Below are positions 36,235 through 45,395 of a stretch of DNA of 64,000 bases, piece by piece. The stretch is from Rossellomorea marisflavi (GTDB lineage: Bacteria > Bacillota > Bacilli > Bacillales > Bacillaceae_B), in the NCBI RefSeq assembly GCF_022170785.1, contig NZ_CP081870.1, forward strand, positions 2,964,001-3,028,000. The letters run 5' to 3'. The notes under the pieces are model-generated. The model saw only the letters and a list, made by a program, of their open reading frames with translations. It searched no databases and was not told where the DNA came from. The number at the start of each line of letters is the position of its first letter. Position 1 is the stretch's first letter. Both the position numbers and the translations under genes were made by a program.

Positions 36235-36291
36235 GGAACATCCTCCTTTTTATCTTGCGGTCTCAGTGGACCGGTCCTTTTTTGACCAAAT

Positions 36292-36547
36292 AAAAAAACC
36301 CCATCCCGGAAAGGGACGAGGTTTGATCGCGGTACCACCCTTATAAGCAGGCAGCGTTCGCCCACTCACTTCATTCGGATAACGGCATACGCCGGTACAT
36401 CATTACATTGCTTGGGCAATGGTCCCGATGCCAACTCGAGAGGTGAAATTTCACAGCTGTCCTTCATAAGAGTGCTTTCAGTCGAGGCACTCTCTCCCTG
36501 GAGGAATTCCAGATGCTACTTTCCTCTTTCAACGTTTTTCGTATATG
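36292..36547 (-). promoter_or_regulatory. T-box riboswitch of pheST (phenylalanine)
   Basis: The minus strand carries the T-box sequence GGGTGGTACCGCG (near 36328-36340) followed by a terminator with arms 36299-36307 and 36313-36321 and seven T. Stem I upstream has a candidate specifier codon TTC (rc of 36445-36447) in the expected bulge context. Uncharged tRNA-Phe should bind and favour the antiterminator, raising pheST transcription. Confidence 0.95.
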
Positions 36548-36553
36548 AGAACT

Positions 36554-36582
36554 ATTATAGTGAATTATCGGGGAGAATTCAA
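36554..36582 (-). promoter_or_regulatory. Promoter of pheST
   Basis: TTGAAT (36577-36582), 17-bp spacer, TATAAT (36554-36559) on the minus strand. The -35 box includes the stop codon of ysgA. Confidence 0.85.
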
Positions 36583-37346
36583 ACCCTTTTCGGTGTCTTC
36601 TGATTAAAATGATACATGAGGATGCCTGCAGCAATAGCCACATTCAATGATTCACTCTGCCCGAAAATCGGGATGTAGAGATTTTGATCCGTCATCTTCA
36701 ATGTATGGGGGGACATTCCGTTTCCTTCGTTCCCCATGATAAGGGCGTATGATGCAGCAGGCTCGACGCCTGTGTATTCCACCCCGTTCTCAAGGGCCGT
36801 GCCATAAACCGGGATCCCACGCTCCTGCAGCTCCGGGATCAGCTCGTCAAGATCCATCCGCACGATCGGCAGGTGGAAATGACTGCCCTGGGCAGAGCGA
36901 AGGACTTTTTGGTTATAAGGATCCACCGTCCCCTTCCCGAGGACGACCATGTCGATCCCTGCCGCATCAGCCGTCCGGATGATGGTCCCGATATTACCGG
37001 GATCCTGGAGCCCGTCCAGGAGAAGGAAGGTACTCGCTTCGACTATGTCTTCCTCCCGTTCCTGCTGCCGGCAGATGGCAAAGATCCCTTGGGTGGTCTC
37101 CGTATCGGCGAGAAGGCTTCCGACCTCAGCTGATACGGTGGTGATGGATTCGGCCTCAAAGATCCTAGGCACCTCCACTCCTTCCACGACGACCAGTTCC
37201 TGCACGACACCATCCTGCTTCAACGCTTCCTCTACAAGATGGAATCCTTCGATGATATAGGTACGGGTGAGATCCCGTTCTTTTTTGGTCAACAGCTTCT
37301 TCCATTGTTTCACGATGGGGTTTTTTGAGGATTGAATATACTTCAA
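36579..37346 (-). CDS. ysgA: SpoU/TrmH-type RNA 2'-O-methyltransferase YsgA
   Basis: 255 residues from the TTG at 37344-37346, supported by AAGGAG 9 bp upstream. The frame continues further but without a ribosome site. The N-terminal substrate-binding domain (KNPIVKQWKKLLTKKERDLTRTYIIEGFHLVEEAL) leads to a SPOUT knot with all three motifs: LDGLQDPGNIGTIIRTADAAGI, ALIMGNEGNGMS and IPIFGQSESLNVAIAAGILMYH. It probably methylates 23S rRNA ribose. The exact nucleotide is not evident from sequence. Confidence 0.92.
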   Translation of the reverse strand: MKYIQSSKNPIVKQWKKLLTKKERDLTRTYIIEGFHLVEEALKQDGVVQELVVVEGVEVPRIFEAESITTVSAEVGSLLADTETTQGIFAICRQQEREEDIVEASTFLLLDGLQDPGNIGTIIRTADAAGIDMVVLGKGTVDPYNQKVLRSAQGSHFHLPIVRMDLDELIPELQERGIPVYGTALENGVEYTGVEPAASYALIMGNEGNGMSPHTLKMTDQNLYIPIFGQSESLNVAIAAGILMYHFNQKTPKRV

Positions 37347-37469
37347 TCGTATCCGCTCCTTCAACGTTCTATTCAAATGTCCATTATACCTCAACTTCCA
37401 TACATAATATACGGGATTTGAGAGACGATAACAATGAATTCCTCATCAACCATAAAGGAGCTGGGCATA

Positions 37470-37685
37470 ATGAGCTTGAACTTACGCAAAGCGATCATAC
37501 ACAATGTGCAGGGCAATTCACAGGATGAACTGAGAGATACCATCGTAGACGCCATTCAGGGAGGCGAAGAGAAGACGCTCCCAGGACTGGGTGTACTCCT
37601 CGAGGTTTTCTGGCAGAACGCTGATCCGAACGAACAGAAGATGGTCCTTGAAAAGCTTGAGAATTCCCTTCAACAGCCTCATTAA
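37470..37685 (+). CDS. sspI: Small acid-soluble spore protein I
   Basis: 71-residue minor SASP made in the forespore, matching B. subtilis SspI ([42 protein letters not shown]). The ATG at 37470 has AAAGGAG upstream. It is divergent from ysgA, as in B. subtilis, so a sigma-G promoter is expected in 37380-37450. A CATAATA at 37403-37409 resembles a sigma-G -10, but no convincing -35 is seen. Confidence 0.95.
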   Translation: MSLNLRKAIIHNVQGNSQDELRDTIVDAIQGGEEKTLPGLGVLLEVFWQNADPNEQKMVLEKLENSLQQPH

Positions 37686-37694
37686 AACGAATGG

Positions 37695-37722
37695 CGCGCC
37701 TTCATGCAGAAGGCGCGTTTTT
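37695..37722 (+). terminator. Terminator of sspI
   Basis: Perfect stem cgcgccttc (37695-37703) / gaaggcgcg (37709-37717) then TTTTT on the plus strand. Confidence 0.92.
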
Positions 37723-37753
37723 CATTTCACTCCAAAAGCCCCATCCCGTGGAC

Positions 37754-37778
37754 GTTTGAGTGAAATCGTGAGTGGTAA
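37754..37778 (+). promoter_or_regulatory. Candidate sigma-B promoter of the isochorismatase-like gene
   Basis: GTTTGA (37754-37759), 13-bp spacer and TGGTAA (37773-37778) are each one base from the sigma-B consensus GTTTAA / GGGTAA. They lie about 37 bp upstream of the start. This is a weak match that needs testing. Confidence 0.4.
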
Positions 37779-37814
37779 AGAAAGGCTAAAAGCTTCGAAA
37801 GGGGAAGGAACCAA

Positions 37815-38363
37815 ATGGGTAAAGATAACAGAGCACTCCTCGTGATCGATATGATCAATACGTTCGACTTCGACGGAGGGGAAAACCTGCTTGACCATAC
37901 CCTTGACGTCGTCGATCCGATCCGGGATCTGAAGAAAAAGGCGAAAGATGCGGGTATCCCCATCATCTATGTCAACGATAATTATGGTCTATGGCAGGAC
38001 AATATGAACGATATCATCGAGCACTGCAAAAAAGGGAAGGGTAGAGAAGTCATCGAGCGGCTTCACCCCGACACAGATGATTACTTCATCATCAAGCCGA
38101 AGCATTCCTGTTTCTTCGGGACACAGCTTGAAATCCTCCTTCACCAGCTGGATATCCAGCACTTGATCCTGACGGGGATCGCGGGGGATATCTGCGTCCT
38201 GTATACGGCGAATGATGCATATATGAGAGAATATGAGCTTTCCATCCCGACCGACTGTGTCGCTTCAGAGACGACTGAAGATAATGATAATGCCTTCCGG
38301 ATCATCACCAAGACGATCGGGGCAGATCTGACCGACTCCCACAAGGTCGATTTCAATCACTGA
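37815..38363 (+). CDS. Isochorismatase-family cysteine hydrolase
   Basis: 182 residues. The cysteine-hydrolase triad is recognisable: aspartate in LLVIDMINTF (D12), lysine in IIKPKHSCFFGT (about 94-96), and the nucleophile in GIAGDICVLYTANDAYMR (C about 126), preceded by the usual cis-peptide. Members hydrolyse nicotinamide, N-carbamoyl amino acids or isochorismate. The substrate cannot be told from this sequence. GGGGAAGGA precedes the ATG. It is a single gene with its own terminator and a possible stress promoter. Confidence 0.9.
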   Translation: MGKDNRALLVIDMINTFDFDGGENLLDHTLDVVDPIRDLKKKAKDAGIPIIYVNDNYGLWQDNMNDIIEHCKKGKGREVIERLHPDTDDYFIIKPKHSCFFGTQLEILLHQLDIQHLILTGIAGDICVLYTANDAYMREYELSIPTDCVASETTEDNDNAFRIITKTIGADLTDSHKVDFNH

Positions 38364-38375
38364 TCATTAGCATGC

Positions 38376-38405
38376 AAAAAGAGGCGCCCGCGGGCGCCTC
38401 TTTTT
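38376..38405. terminator. Bidirectional terminator between the isochorismatase-like gene and ysdC
   Basis: Perfect 20-bp palindrome at 38381-38400, flanked by five A and five T, between convergent genes. Confidence 0.95.
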
Positions 38406-38407
38406 GA

Positions 38408-39493
38408 TCAATCATACGTAATTTTATCGACGGTTTCACGGTCGAGCTTCTTGATGACCTCCGTGATGAGTTTCACCGCATTTTCGTAGTCATCACGATG
38501 AAGCATGGCAGCATGACTGTGGATGTAGCGGGTGGCGATGGTGATGGACAGGGCCGGTACCCCGTTCGCCGTCAGATGGATCGAACCTGAATCGGTCCCT
38601 CCCCCGGCGATGCTATCGTATTGATACGGGATGCCCAGTTCGTCTGCCGTTCTGGTGACGGCATCACGCAGGCCTTTATGGGAAACCATGGACGCATCAT
38701 ATAGGATGATCTGTGGGCCATCTCCCATTTTACTTGATGCTTCCTTATCGGAGATTCCCGGTGTATCACCGGCGATCCCGACATCCACACCAAAGGCGAT
38801 GTCCGGCTGGATTTTCGCAGCAGATGTGCGGGCACCGCGGAGTCCGACTTCCTCTTGGACCGTTCCGACACCGTACACGATATTCGGATGATCGGCATCC
38901 TTAAGGTTTTTCAGTACATCGATGGCAATCGCACAGCCGATGCGGTTATCCCATGCTTTTGCAAGGAGCATCTTTTCATTGTTCATCACCGTGAACTCGA
39001 AGTATGGAACCACCATATCTCCCGGTTTGACTCCCCATTCCGCTGCTTCTTCGCGGCTGGAAGCACCGATATCGATGAACATATCCTTGATGTCAACCGG
39101 CTTCTTACGCGCTTCAGGAGGAAGGATATGAGGTGGCTTTGAACCGATCACACCCGTGATTTCCCCGCTATCGGTCACGATGGTCACCCGCTGGGCAAGC
39201 ATTACCTGGGACCACCAGCCTCCGACGGTTTGAAAACGCAGGAAGCCCCTGCCGTCGATCTGGGTCACCATGAAGCCTACTTCGTCCAGATGACCGGCCA
39301 CCATGATCTTCGGACCGTTCTCCAAACCGGTCTTCTTCGCAATCAGGCTTCCCAGGTTATCCGTAGTGATTTCATCGGCAAATGGCTCTATGTATGTTTT
39401 CATCACGTTCCGCACTTCGCGTTCATTTCCCGGTACTCCCTTGGCATCGGTCAAATCCTTGAGCATCGTCAACGTTTCGTCAAGTTTCGTCAT
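38408..39493 (-). CDS. ysdC: M42-family metallo-aminopeptidase YsdC
   Basis: 361-residue cytosolic aminopeptidase/endoglucanase-type peptidase that forms tetrahedral assemblies in homologues. Co-catalytic metal ligands are in AGHLDEVGF (H about 68), AKAWDNRIG (D about 180), VQEEVGLRG (Glu pair about 213), FGVDVG (D about 235) and [12 protein letters not shown] (H about 323). The catalytic Glu is in the EE pair. It is transcribed singly and ends in a palindromic terminator. Confidence 0.94.
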   Translation of the reverse strand: MTKLDETLTMLKDLTDAKGVPGNEREVRNVMKTYIEPFADEITTDNLGSLIAKKTGLENGPKIMVAGHLDEVGFMVTQIDGRGFLRFQTVGGWWSQVMLAQRVTIVTDSGEITGVIGSKPPHILPPEARKKPVDIKDMFIDIGASSREEAAEWGVKPGDMVVPYFEFTVMNNEKMLLAKAWDNRIGCAIAIDVLKNLKDADHPNIVYGVGTVQEEVGLRGARTSAAKIQPDIAFGVDVGIAGDTPGISDKEASSKMGDGPQIILYDASMVSHKGLRDAVTRTADELGIPYQYDSIAGGGTDSGSIHLTANGVPALSITIATRYIHSHAAMLHRDDYENAVKLITEVIKKLDRETVDKITYD

Positions 39494-39561
39494 TGTTTCG
39501 CCCCCCTAAATAATAGTCACCTTTATTATACTTGAAAGCTTCAGATTCATCAAAATATTCA

Positions 39562-40047
39562 TTAATACCCTTCTTGCTGACGCTGATAATTCACTTCATT
39601 CTTCTTCAGGTAGGATTTAAAGATGTCTTCCGACTTGAACCCGAGGACCCGTCCAAGCTGAAGAAACTGTTGGAAGAGTGCGAGAAGGTTCTCAATGGAG
39701 CGCTCCTCCGAGAATCGGTTCACTTCACTGTACACCTTGAGGAATTCCTCTGTCGGATCCCCCTCTTCCAGTACCTCGGGCTCATCGATGGAACGGATGC
39801 CGATGTCGATTCCAAGGGAGAGGATGAAGTGGATTCCGTCTACATACTCTTCCAAGATGACCTCTTGCTCGGAAGGGGCCTTCTTGCTCCAAAACTTGAA
39901 GCACCTCGTTTCATTCGCCAATTCCCCGAGTTCGACGAGGAGGGCCAGGATTTTTTTATCGACCAGGTCGGCGTCTTGAAGTCCGTGCTCACTTTCGATG
40001 TGCCGATCCAGTTCATTCTGCATATTCAATAGCTGATTCCAATCCAT
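39562..40047 (-). CDS. Dimeric (MazG-like) dUTP diphosphatase
   Basis: 161 residues of the all-alpha dUTPase_2 type, not the trimeric type. It hydrolyses dUTP to dUMP, keeping uracil out of DNA and supplying dTMP synthesis. Metal-binding helices contain ALLVELGELANETRCFKFW (about 38-56) and LEEYVDGIHFILSLGIDIG (about 68-86). I chose the ATG at 40045-40047 (AAAGG 8 bp upstream). A GTG three codons earlier lies too close to the ribosome site. It is near ysdB/ysdC, and no terminator is visible between it and ysdC. Confidence 0.87.
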   Translation of the reverse strand: MDWNQLLNMQNELDRHIESEHGLQDADLVDKKILALLVELGELANETRCFKFWSKKAPSEQEVILEEYVDGIHFILSLGIDIGIRSIDEPEVLEEGDPTEEFLKVYSEVNRFSEERSIENLLALFQQFLQLGRVLGFKSEDIFKSYLKKNEVNYQRQQEGY

Positions 40048-40112
40048 TGTGCTCACCTTTCCTTTCTACACTATCTAGTATGACAAATTTTCAGAGGAAT
40101 TTTAAATAAAAC

Positions 40113-40137
40113 GAAACCTTTTTTTTATCCATCCGTA
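40113..40137 (+). promoter_or_regulatory. Sigma-W promoter of ysdB
   Basis: GAAAC (40113-40117), 16-bp T-rich spacer and CGTA (40134-40137) match the ECF sigma-W consensus TGAAAC-N16-CGTA. The B. subtilis ysdB is in the sigma-W regulon, which responds to envelope stress. Confidence 0.85.
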
Positions 40138-40176
40138 TGTACATGAAGAATCCATATGCCTACGGAGGTAATCTTC

Positions 40177-40566
40177 ATGTTTTTACTGATCCGACTGGTC
40201 CTTTTATTGCTCATTATCTATCTTCTGTACCGCTGTGTGAAATATATCCTCAATCCGAAAAGAAAGCTTGAACTGGCAAAGGAACAGCGCAGGTTTTATT
40301 TCCTGGATGATCAGGAAAATGTGCACAAGAACTTTCATGTCACCTACAAAGGGGTCCTGTTCGAAGGGGAAAAGTATATGGGGTCCACCGACCATTCCTT
40401 CGAGGTGGTCTCGATCTTCGTATGGGCGGAGAACATCGCGACCCTGAAAGGGCTGAACACGGAAGACTTCCACTACGTCCAGAATGAAATCAAGGAGCGG
40501 TATCCTGCCGCCAAGATCGACTGGAAGAGTCCCATACATGAACTCCTGAAGAAAAAAGAACGGTAG
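40177..40566 (+). CDS. ysdB: Sigma-W-controlled membrane protein YsdB
   Basis: 129 residues from the ATG at 40177 (ACGGAGGTAA upstream). One N-terminal membrane helix (FLLIRLVLLLLIIYLLYRCV, residues 2-21) is followed by a soluble cytoplasmic domain (EQRRFYFLDDQENVHKNFHVTYKGVLFEGEKYMGSTDHSFEV). It is homologous in place and character to B. subtilis YsdB, whose function is unknown. A sigma-W promoter precedes it, pointing to envelope stress or antimicrobial defence. Confidence 0.9.
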   Translation: MFLLIRLVLLLLIIYLLYRCVKYILNPKRKLELAKEQRRFYFLDDQENVHKNFHVTYKGVLFEGEKYMGSTDHSFEVVSIFVWAENIATLKGLNTEDFHYVQNEIKERYPAAKIDWKSPIHELLKKKER

Positions 40567-40572
40567 CACAGC

Positions 40573-40604
40573 AAAGGGGGCGTCCACCAGGACGGCCCCC
40601 TTTC
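40573..40604. terminator. Terminator between ysdB and the TVP38-type gene
   Basis: Stem aaagggggcgtcc / ggacggcccccttt around ACCA, with T on both sides, between convergent genes. Confidence 0.88.
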
Positions 40605-41174
40605 TTATTTGCTCGGAAAGAATTCATTCCATGAAATGACCCGCACCTTTTCCCTGAGAAGATAAAACAGGACAGCCAGGGACAGGATGATCATGACGAT
40701 GATCGGCGGGGAGAACGTGGTGATGTATTGACCGAATACCGTATAAAAGAATGCCAGGGGAATGTTCGAGAGGAAAGCCGCCCTGAGGAAAGGTTTGAAT
40801 TCCCTGTGACGCTCAAGGAGACACAGATTGAGGAGCTGATAGTGGACGAACGGGATCAGCTTCAACACCGCGATCTGACCGGTCGTCAATACGGCATTCC
40901 GGCCGAACCACTTTTCCTTCAGCTTCAGGAGCCTTTCGGCAAACGTCGGAACCCCTTTGATGACAAAGAAGAAAAGAACAGATAAGAGCGTCAACCCGAT
41001 CAGGGAATAAATCGTCCCGAACACACTTCCGAACAATAGACCTCCCGCCATGCAGACCAGTGCGACAGGGATGAAGAGGAACTGCCTTAAGATGTGGAAC
41101 AGAATGAACAGGAAAGGGGCGATAAAACCACTCGCTTCCATGACGGCAAATGCAGCGACTAAACGATCATCCAT
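40605..41174 (-). CDS. TVP38/TMEM64 (VTT-domain) membrane protein
   Basis: 189 residues with about five membrane segments (FIAPFLFILFHILRQFLFIP, LVCMAGGLLFGSVFGTIYSLIGLTLLSVLFFFVI and others). The VTT/DedA-type motif is visible (ALVCMAGGLLFGSVFGTIYS, about 39-58, and the HYQLLNLCLLERHREFKPFLRAAFLSNIP region). Family members are lipid scramblase or transporter-like, but the function of this one is unknown. B. subtilis has related proteins elsewhere, including YtxB near dnaI. Confidence 0.88.
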   Translation of the reverse strand: MDDRLVAAFAVMEASGFIAPFLFILFHILRQFLFIPVALVCMAGGLLFGSVFGTIYSLIGLTLLSVLFFFVIKGVPTFAERLLKLKEKWFGRNAVLTTGQIAVLKLIPFVHYQLLNLCLLERHREFKPFLRAAFLSNIPLAFFYTVFGQYITTFSPPIIVMIILSLAVLFYLLREKVRVISWNEFFPSK

Positions 41175-41252
41175 GATGCAAAACCCCCTACTATGCCTCT
41201 GATGATGTTCACGAGCTATTCTATCCTATGAGACGCCCCCTCCTGTCAGAAC

Positions 41253-41525
41253 TCACAAGACAAACCAGATATAAAGTCCCCCATGCAGGATGACCAGCAA
41301 TGGGAAGCCTAGCCTGAACGCAACATGCTTCGTCTTATGGCGATGGATGCGCATGCCGAAGTAACTGCCGACGCTCCCCCCTAGGATCGCCACCTGCCAC
41401 AGCGTCCGTTCGCTGATCCGGTACTCCCCCCGCCTTGCCTTTTCTTTGTCGCGACCCATCAGGACGAAACCGGCGATATTGATCACGATGAGATACAGAT
41501 TCAATGCGATGACCCATGTTTCCAT
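41253..41525 (-). CDS. ysdA: DUF1294 membrane protein YsdA
   Basis: 90 residues from the ATG at 41523-41525 (AAGGGAG upstream). It starts with a membrane helix (WVIALNLYLIVINIAGFVLMG), then a basic loop with the DUF1294 signature (DKEKARRGEYRISERTLWQVAILGGSVGSYFGMRIHRHKTKH), then a second helix at the C-terminus. It matches B. subtilis YsdA, next to rplT. The function is unknown. Confidence 0.92.
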   Translation of the reverse strand: METWVIALNLYLIVINIAGFVLMGRDKEKARRGEYRISERTLWQVAILGGSVGSYFGMRIHRHKTKHVAFRLGFPLLVILHGGLYIWFVL

Positions 41526-41548
41526 GCAATCTCCCTTTCTCTCTATGC

Positions 41549-41577
41549 AAAAAGGACCGGCCACCGTGGGCCGATCC
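41549..41577 (-). terminator. Terminator of infC-rpmI-rplT
   Basis: Stem ggaccggcc (41554-41562) / ggccgatcc (41569-41577) followed by TTTTT on the minus strand, 11 bp beyond the rplT stop. Confidence 0.9.
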
Positions 41578-41587
41578 CTCAACAAGA

Positions 41588-41959
<372 letters not shown>

Positions 41960-41977
41960 CTATTTCTTACTTGCTTT

Positions 41978-42178
41978 TTATTTAAGGTTGTCAAGCATAT
42001 GACGAATGCGTTTGAAATCTCCTTTAGAGACAACAGCAGCTTTACGTAGCTTACGTTTTGCTTTAGTAGATTTATTAGCGAATAAATGGCTTGTGTAAGC
42101 GTGAGAACGTTTAAGTTTACCAGAACCTGTTTTCTTGAAACGCTTAGCTGAGCCGCGGTGAGTTTTCATTTTTGGCAT
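41978..42178 (-). CDS. rpmI: 50S ribosomal protein L35
   Basis: 66 residues starting at [20 protein letters not shown]. The ATG at 42176-42178 has AGGAGG upstream. A longer in-frame reading is only an extension into infC. It is the middle gene of infC-rpmI-rplT. Confidence 0.98.
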   Translation of the reverse strand: MPKMKTHRGSAKRFKKTGSGKLKRSHAYTSHLFANKSTKAKRKLRKAAVVSKGDFKRIRHMLDNLK

Positions 42179-42200
42179 GTGCTTTTCCTCCTCGGGTCGA

Positions 42201-42716
42201 TTATTTTTCGTTGACTGGTGCGAGCACCAAGAACATGCTGCGACCATCCATTTTAGGCTTTGATTCAACGGTTGCAACGTCTTTGCACTCATCGGAGAAA
42301 CGATCGAGTACACGTTGGCCGATCTCTTTGTGCGTGATCGCACGGCCTTTAAATCGGATAGACGCTTTAACTTTGTCTCCTTTTTCAAGGAACTTACGAG
42401 CATTGCGAAGTTTCGTATTGAAATCATGGTCATCGATCGTCGGGCTCAGGCGAACCTCTTTCAGATTGATGATCTTTTGATTTTTACGGGCTTCTTTTTC
42501 TTTCTTCTGTTGTTCGAACTTAAACTTTCCGTAGTCCATGATACGGGCAACGGGTGGTTTTGCAGTTGGAGCAACGAGAACAAGATCAAGATTGACGCGT
42601 TCTGCGATTTCAAGGGCTTCGTTCTTGGTTTTGATTCCAAGCTGTTCACCATTCTGATCGATCAGACGCACTTCACGGGCACGAATCGTTTCGTTTAAGA
42701 TCATGTCTTTGCTAAT
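42201..42716 (-). CDS. infC: Translation initiation factor IF-3 (AUU start)
   Basis: 171 residues. Prevents premature subunit joining and checks the start codon. The N-domain includes [22 protein letters not shown] lysine-rich linker follows ([28 protein letters not shown]), then the C-domain ([34 protein letters not shown]). I placed the start at ATT (42714-42716), 9 bp after GGAGG, because the B. subtilis protein starts at this residue with AUU. The first ATG is four codons further in and has no ribosome site. AUU starts let IF-3 limit its own translation. Confidence 0.95.
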   Translation of the reverse strand: MSKDMILNETIRAREVRLIDQNGEQLGIKTKNEALEIAERVNLDLVLVAPTAKPPVARIMDYGKFKFEQQKKEKEARKNQKIINLKEVRLSPTIDDHDFNTKLRNARKFLEKGDKVKASIRFKGRAITHKEIGQRVLDRFSDECKDVATVESKPKMDGRSMFLVLAPVNEK

Positions 42717-42729
42717 AACTAGCCACCTC

Positions 42730-42936
42730 CAAGGTAATTTAAAAGAATACGCGGTATCGGTTTGCAGCACCCGACCTTCATTTCAGAAACAAAAAAGATG
42801 CGAGTGTCGAAACACCCGCATCTGATTATAAAGCACATCGCTTAATTATCATGAAAGTTACCTGGTAACTGCAAAACGCGTCATTCAGGTGAGAAGCGGG
42901 ATGCCTCTACTTGTACCAAACTGTATTCAATTCACC
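42730..42936 (-). promoter_or_regulatory. L20-type leader of infC-rpmI-rplT
   Basis: About 200-nt leader ending in a terminator with arms 42796-42807 and 42812-42823 (agatgcgagtgt / acacccgcatct) and six T on the minus strand. Position and layout match the B. subtilis L20 leader, in which L20 binding favours termination. Details of the L20-binding fold are not resolved by eye. Confidence 0.8.
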
Positions 42937-42942
42937 TTAGAT

Positions 42943-42971
42943 ACTATACCATAAGACAATACCAAAGTCAA
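42943..42971 (-). promoter_or_regulatory. Promoter of infC-rpmI-rplT
   Basis: TTGACT (42966-42971), 17-bp spacer, TATAGT (42943-42948) on the minus strand. The stretch between it and thrS (42972-43077) holds nothing else I can identify. Confidence 0.8.
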
Positions 42972-43077
42972 ACCGGTTTGTCACAACGTATTTCATGATA
43001 GCATTCATCTCGGTAGAGTGCAACCTTTTTTTGAGGTTTTCCCGAAAGATGCATGCTAACCGGCAAAAAGAAAGACG

Positions 43078-45012
43078 TTATCCGCGTTTCGCTTCGGATT
43101 TCACCATATCAGCAAAGGCATCGAAGGAAAGCGTTTCTGACTTCTGTTCACCATACTTGCGGACATTGACGGCTTTTTCTTTGATTTCGTTATCCCCGAC
43201 AACGAGCATGTATGGCACCTTGCTCATCTGGGCTTCACGGATCTTGTAGCCGATTTTTTCATTCCGGTCATCAATATCGACACGGAGGCCTTCAGCCTGC
43301 AATTTTTCCTGTACTTCTTTGGCATAGTCGAAATGCACATCCGGCGATACCGGGATGACCTGTACCTGAGTCGGTGCGAGCCATGTCGGGAATGCTCCTT
43401 TGTACTCTTCGATGAGGAATGCCACGAAGCGTTCCATTGTCGATACGACACCGCGGTGGATAACGACCGGACGATGTTGCTTCCCGTCTTCCCCTACATA
43501 AGTGAGATCGAAACGTTCCGGAAGAAGGAAGTCCAGCTGGACAGTGGAAAGGGTCTCTTCTTTGCCGAGGGCAGTCTTCACTTGAACGTCAAGCTTCGGT
43601 CCGTAGAAAGCCGCTTCCCCTTCTGCTTCGAAATAGTCGATTTCCAGCTCATCCATGGCTTCTTTCAGCATGCCTTGAGCCTTGTTCCACATCTCGTCGT
43701 CATCGAAGTATTTCTCTTTGTCTTCCGGATCGCGGTAAGACAGGCGGAAGGAATACTCGTTGATATCGAAGTCTTTATATACTTCCTGTACAAGATGGAC
43801 CACACGCTTGAATTCATCCTTGATCTGATCCGGGCGGACGAAGATATGGGCATCATTCAACGTCATTCCACGTACACGCTGGAGGCCAGAGAGGGCACCG
43901 GACATTTCATAGCGGTGCATGAGACCCAATTCCGCGATACGGATCGGCAGCTCCCGGTAGCTGTGGATGCTGTTTTTATAAATCATCATATGATGTGGGC
44001 AGTTCATCGGACGGAGAACAAGATCTTCGTTGTCCATCTCCATGATCGGGAACATATCTTCCTGGTAGTGATCCCAGTGACCGCTTGTTTTGTAAAGCTC
44101 GACGCTTGCGAGTGCCGGAGTATACACGTGGTTGTAGCCCAGGCGCTCCTCTTTATCCACGATATAACGTTCGACGATGCGGCGGACGGTTGCCCCTTTC
44201 GGAAGCCACATCGGCAGACCCTGACCGACCTTTTGGGACGTCATGAACAGATCCAGTTCCTTCCCGATTTTACGGTGATCGCGTTCCTTCGCTTCTTCAA
44301 GCAGGCGGAGATGCTCTTCCAGGTCTTCTTTCTTGAAGAAAGCTGTACCATAGATCCGCTGCAGCATTTTGTTGTCGCTGTTTCCGCGCCAGTAGGCACC
44401 TGCGATGCTGAGGAGTTTGAACTCCTTGATCTTGTTGGTCGACGGGATGTGGATCCCACGGCAAAGGTCGAAGAATTCGCCTTGTTCGTAGATGGATACC
44501 TGCTCCCCTTCAGGGATGGCTTCAAGAAGCTCGAGCTTATATTCATCGCCGACTTCCTCATAAATGCGCTGGGCTTCATCACGGCTTACCTCTTTACGGA
44601 TGACCTCGAGGTTTTCACCGGTGATCTTTTTCATTTCCTTTTCGATCAAAGGAAGATCTTCAGGTGTGAAGGTATGCTCGGAATCGACATCATAGTAGAA
44701 TCCACCTTCGATGACCGGTCCGATGCCGAGTTTCGTTTCGGGATACAGGCGTTTGATCGCCTGAGCCATCAAGTGGGCTGTACTGTGGCGCAAGATTTCC
44801 AGGGCGTCTTCACCTGGTGGAGTGATGATTTCGATGCTTCCATCGCTTTCAATTCCTGTCCGGAGATCAATCAGATTCCCATTCACTTTCCCTGCCAATG
44901 CCTTTTTCTTCAGACCTGGTGAGATCGAGGCTGCGATTTCCTCTGTTGTTGTCCCTTTTGGGAACTCCTTCACATTCCCATCAGGGAACTGCATTTTCAC
45001 TACTTCTGACAT
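43078..45012 (-). CDS. thrS: Threonyl-tRNA synthetase
   Basis: 644 residues. N-terminal TGS domain ([27 protein letters not shown], about 7-33). The editing domain has [24 protein letters not shown] near 76-100. The class II core contains the zinc-binding cysteine and histidines ([26 protein letters not shown]). The C-terminal anticodon domain is at about 530-644. AAAGGAGTG lies upstream of the ATG. It is a single gene under a Thr T-box. A long plus-strand frame over it is an artefact. Confidence 0.98.
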   Translation of the reverse strand: MSEVVKMQFPDGNVKEFPKGTTTEEIAASISPGLKKKALAGKVNGNLIDLRTGIESDGSIEIITPPGEDALEILRHSTAHLMAQAIKRLYPETKLGIGPVIEGGFYYDVDSEHTFTPEDLPLIEKEMKKITGENLEVIRKEVSRDEAQRIYEEVGDEYKLELLEAIPEGEQVSIYEQGEFFDLCRGIHIPSTNKIKEFKLLSIAGAYWRGNSDNKMLQRIYGTAFFKKEDLEEHLRLLEEAKERDHRKIGKELDLFMTSQKVGQGLPMWLPKGATVRRIVERYIVDKEERLGYNHVYTPALASVELYKTSGHWDHYQEDMFPIMEMDNEDLVLRPMNCPHHMMIYKNSIHSYRELPIRIAELGLMHRYEMSGALSGLQRVRGMTLNDAHIFVRPDQIKDEFKRVVHLVQEVYKDFDINEYSFRLSYRDPEDKEKYFDDDEMWNKAQGMLKEAMDELEIDYFEAEGEAAFYGPKLDVQVKTALGKEETLSTVQLDFLLPERFDLTYVGEDGKQHRPVVIHRGVVSTMERFVAFLIEEYKGAFPTWLAPTQVQVIPVSPDVHFDYAKEVQEKLQAEGLRVDIDDRNEKIGYKIREAQMSKVPYMLVVGDNEIKEKAVNVRKYGEQKSETLSFDAFADMVKSEAKRG

Positions 45013-45063
45013 AGCATATCACTCCTTTTATGATTCATCATTGGCCAAGAATCGGCCGAATAA

Positions 45064-45343
45064 AAAACAAAAAACCCCGTCTCTCCGTAAATATACGAAG
45101 GGACGAGGTTGTACTCGCGGTTCCACCCAACTTTTCATCCCCATCACGGGAATGACTTCATTGTCTTGATAACGACGTTTCGCCGTCGATGACTACTGGG
45201 GATAGCCCCGTTCGCAATCGAAGTTCAGAGGTGGTCAATTCATCCTTGCTGATAGGAAGCTTGCAGCCATTCGGCTTCCCTCTCTGTAATCCCGTCCGGA
45301 AGATTGTTGTCCTCATCATAACCTGTTTGTATGCACTTAGTAT
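45064..45343 (-). promoter_or_regulatory. T-box riboswitch of thrS (threonine)
   Basis: On the minus strand, GGGTGGAACCGCG (near 45114-45126) is followed by a terminator hairpin (ccccgtct with aggacgggg-type complement, 45075-45109) and T runs. Stem I contains GAATTGACCACC with an ACC codon at 45230-45235, the expected threonine specifier. Uncharged tRNA-Thr should relieve termination. Confidence 0.94.
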
Positions 45344-45349
45344 GTAGGT

Positions 45350-45378
45350 ATTATAATCGGTTATGTCCGGAAAAGCAA
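45350..45378 (-). promoter_or_regulatory. Promoter of thrS
   Basis: -10 TATAAT (45350-45355), 17-bp spacer and -35 TTGCTT (45373-45378) on the minus strand, 18 bp past the ytxC stop. Confidence 0.7.
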
Positions 45379-45395
45379 GAGGGCGCCATCCTATC

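Noticed and set aside
43010-43077. Terminator for thrS
   Set aside because: Only a weak AACCT/AGGTT stem, with the T run in the wrong place. I could not support a terminator here.
43333-44922. 529-codon open frame on the plus strand over thrS
   Set aside because: Exactly antisense to a full-length threonyl-tRNA synthetase, with no ribosome site and no recognisable domain. It is a codon-bias shadow.
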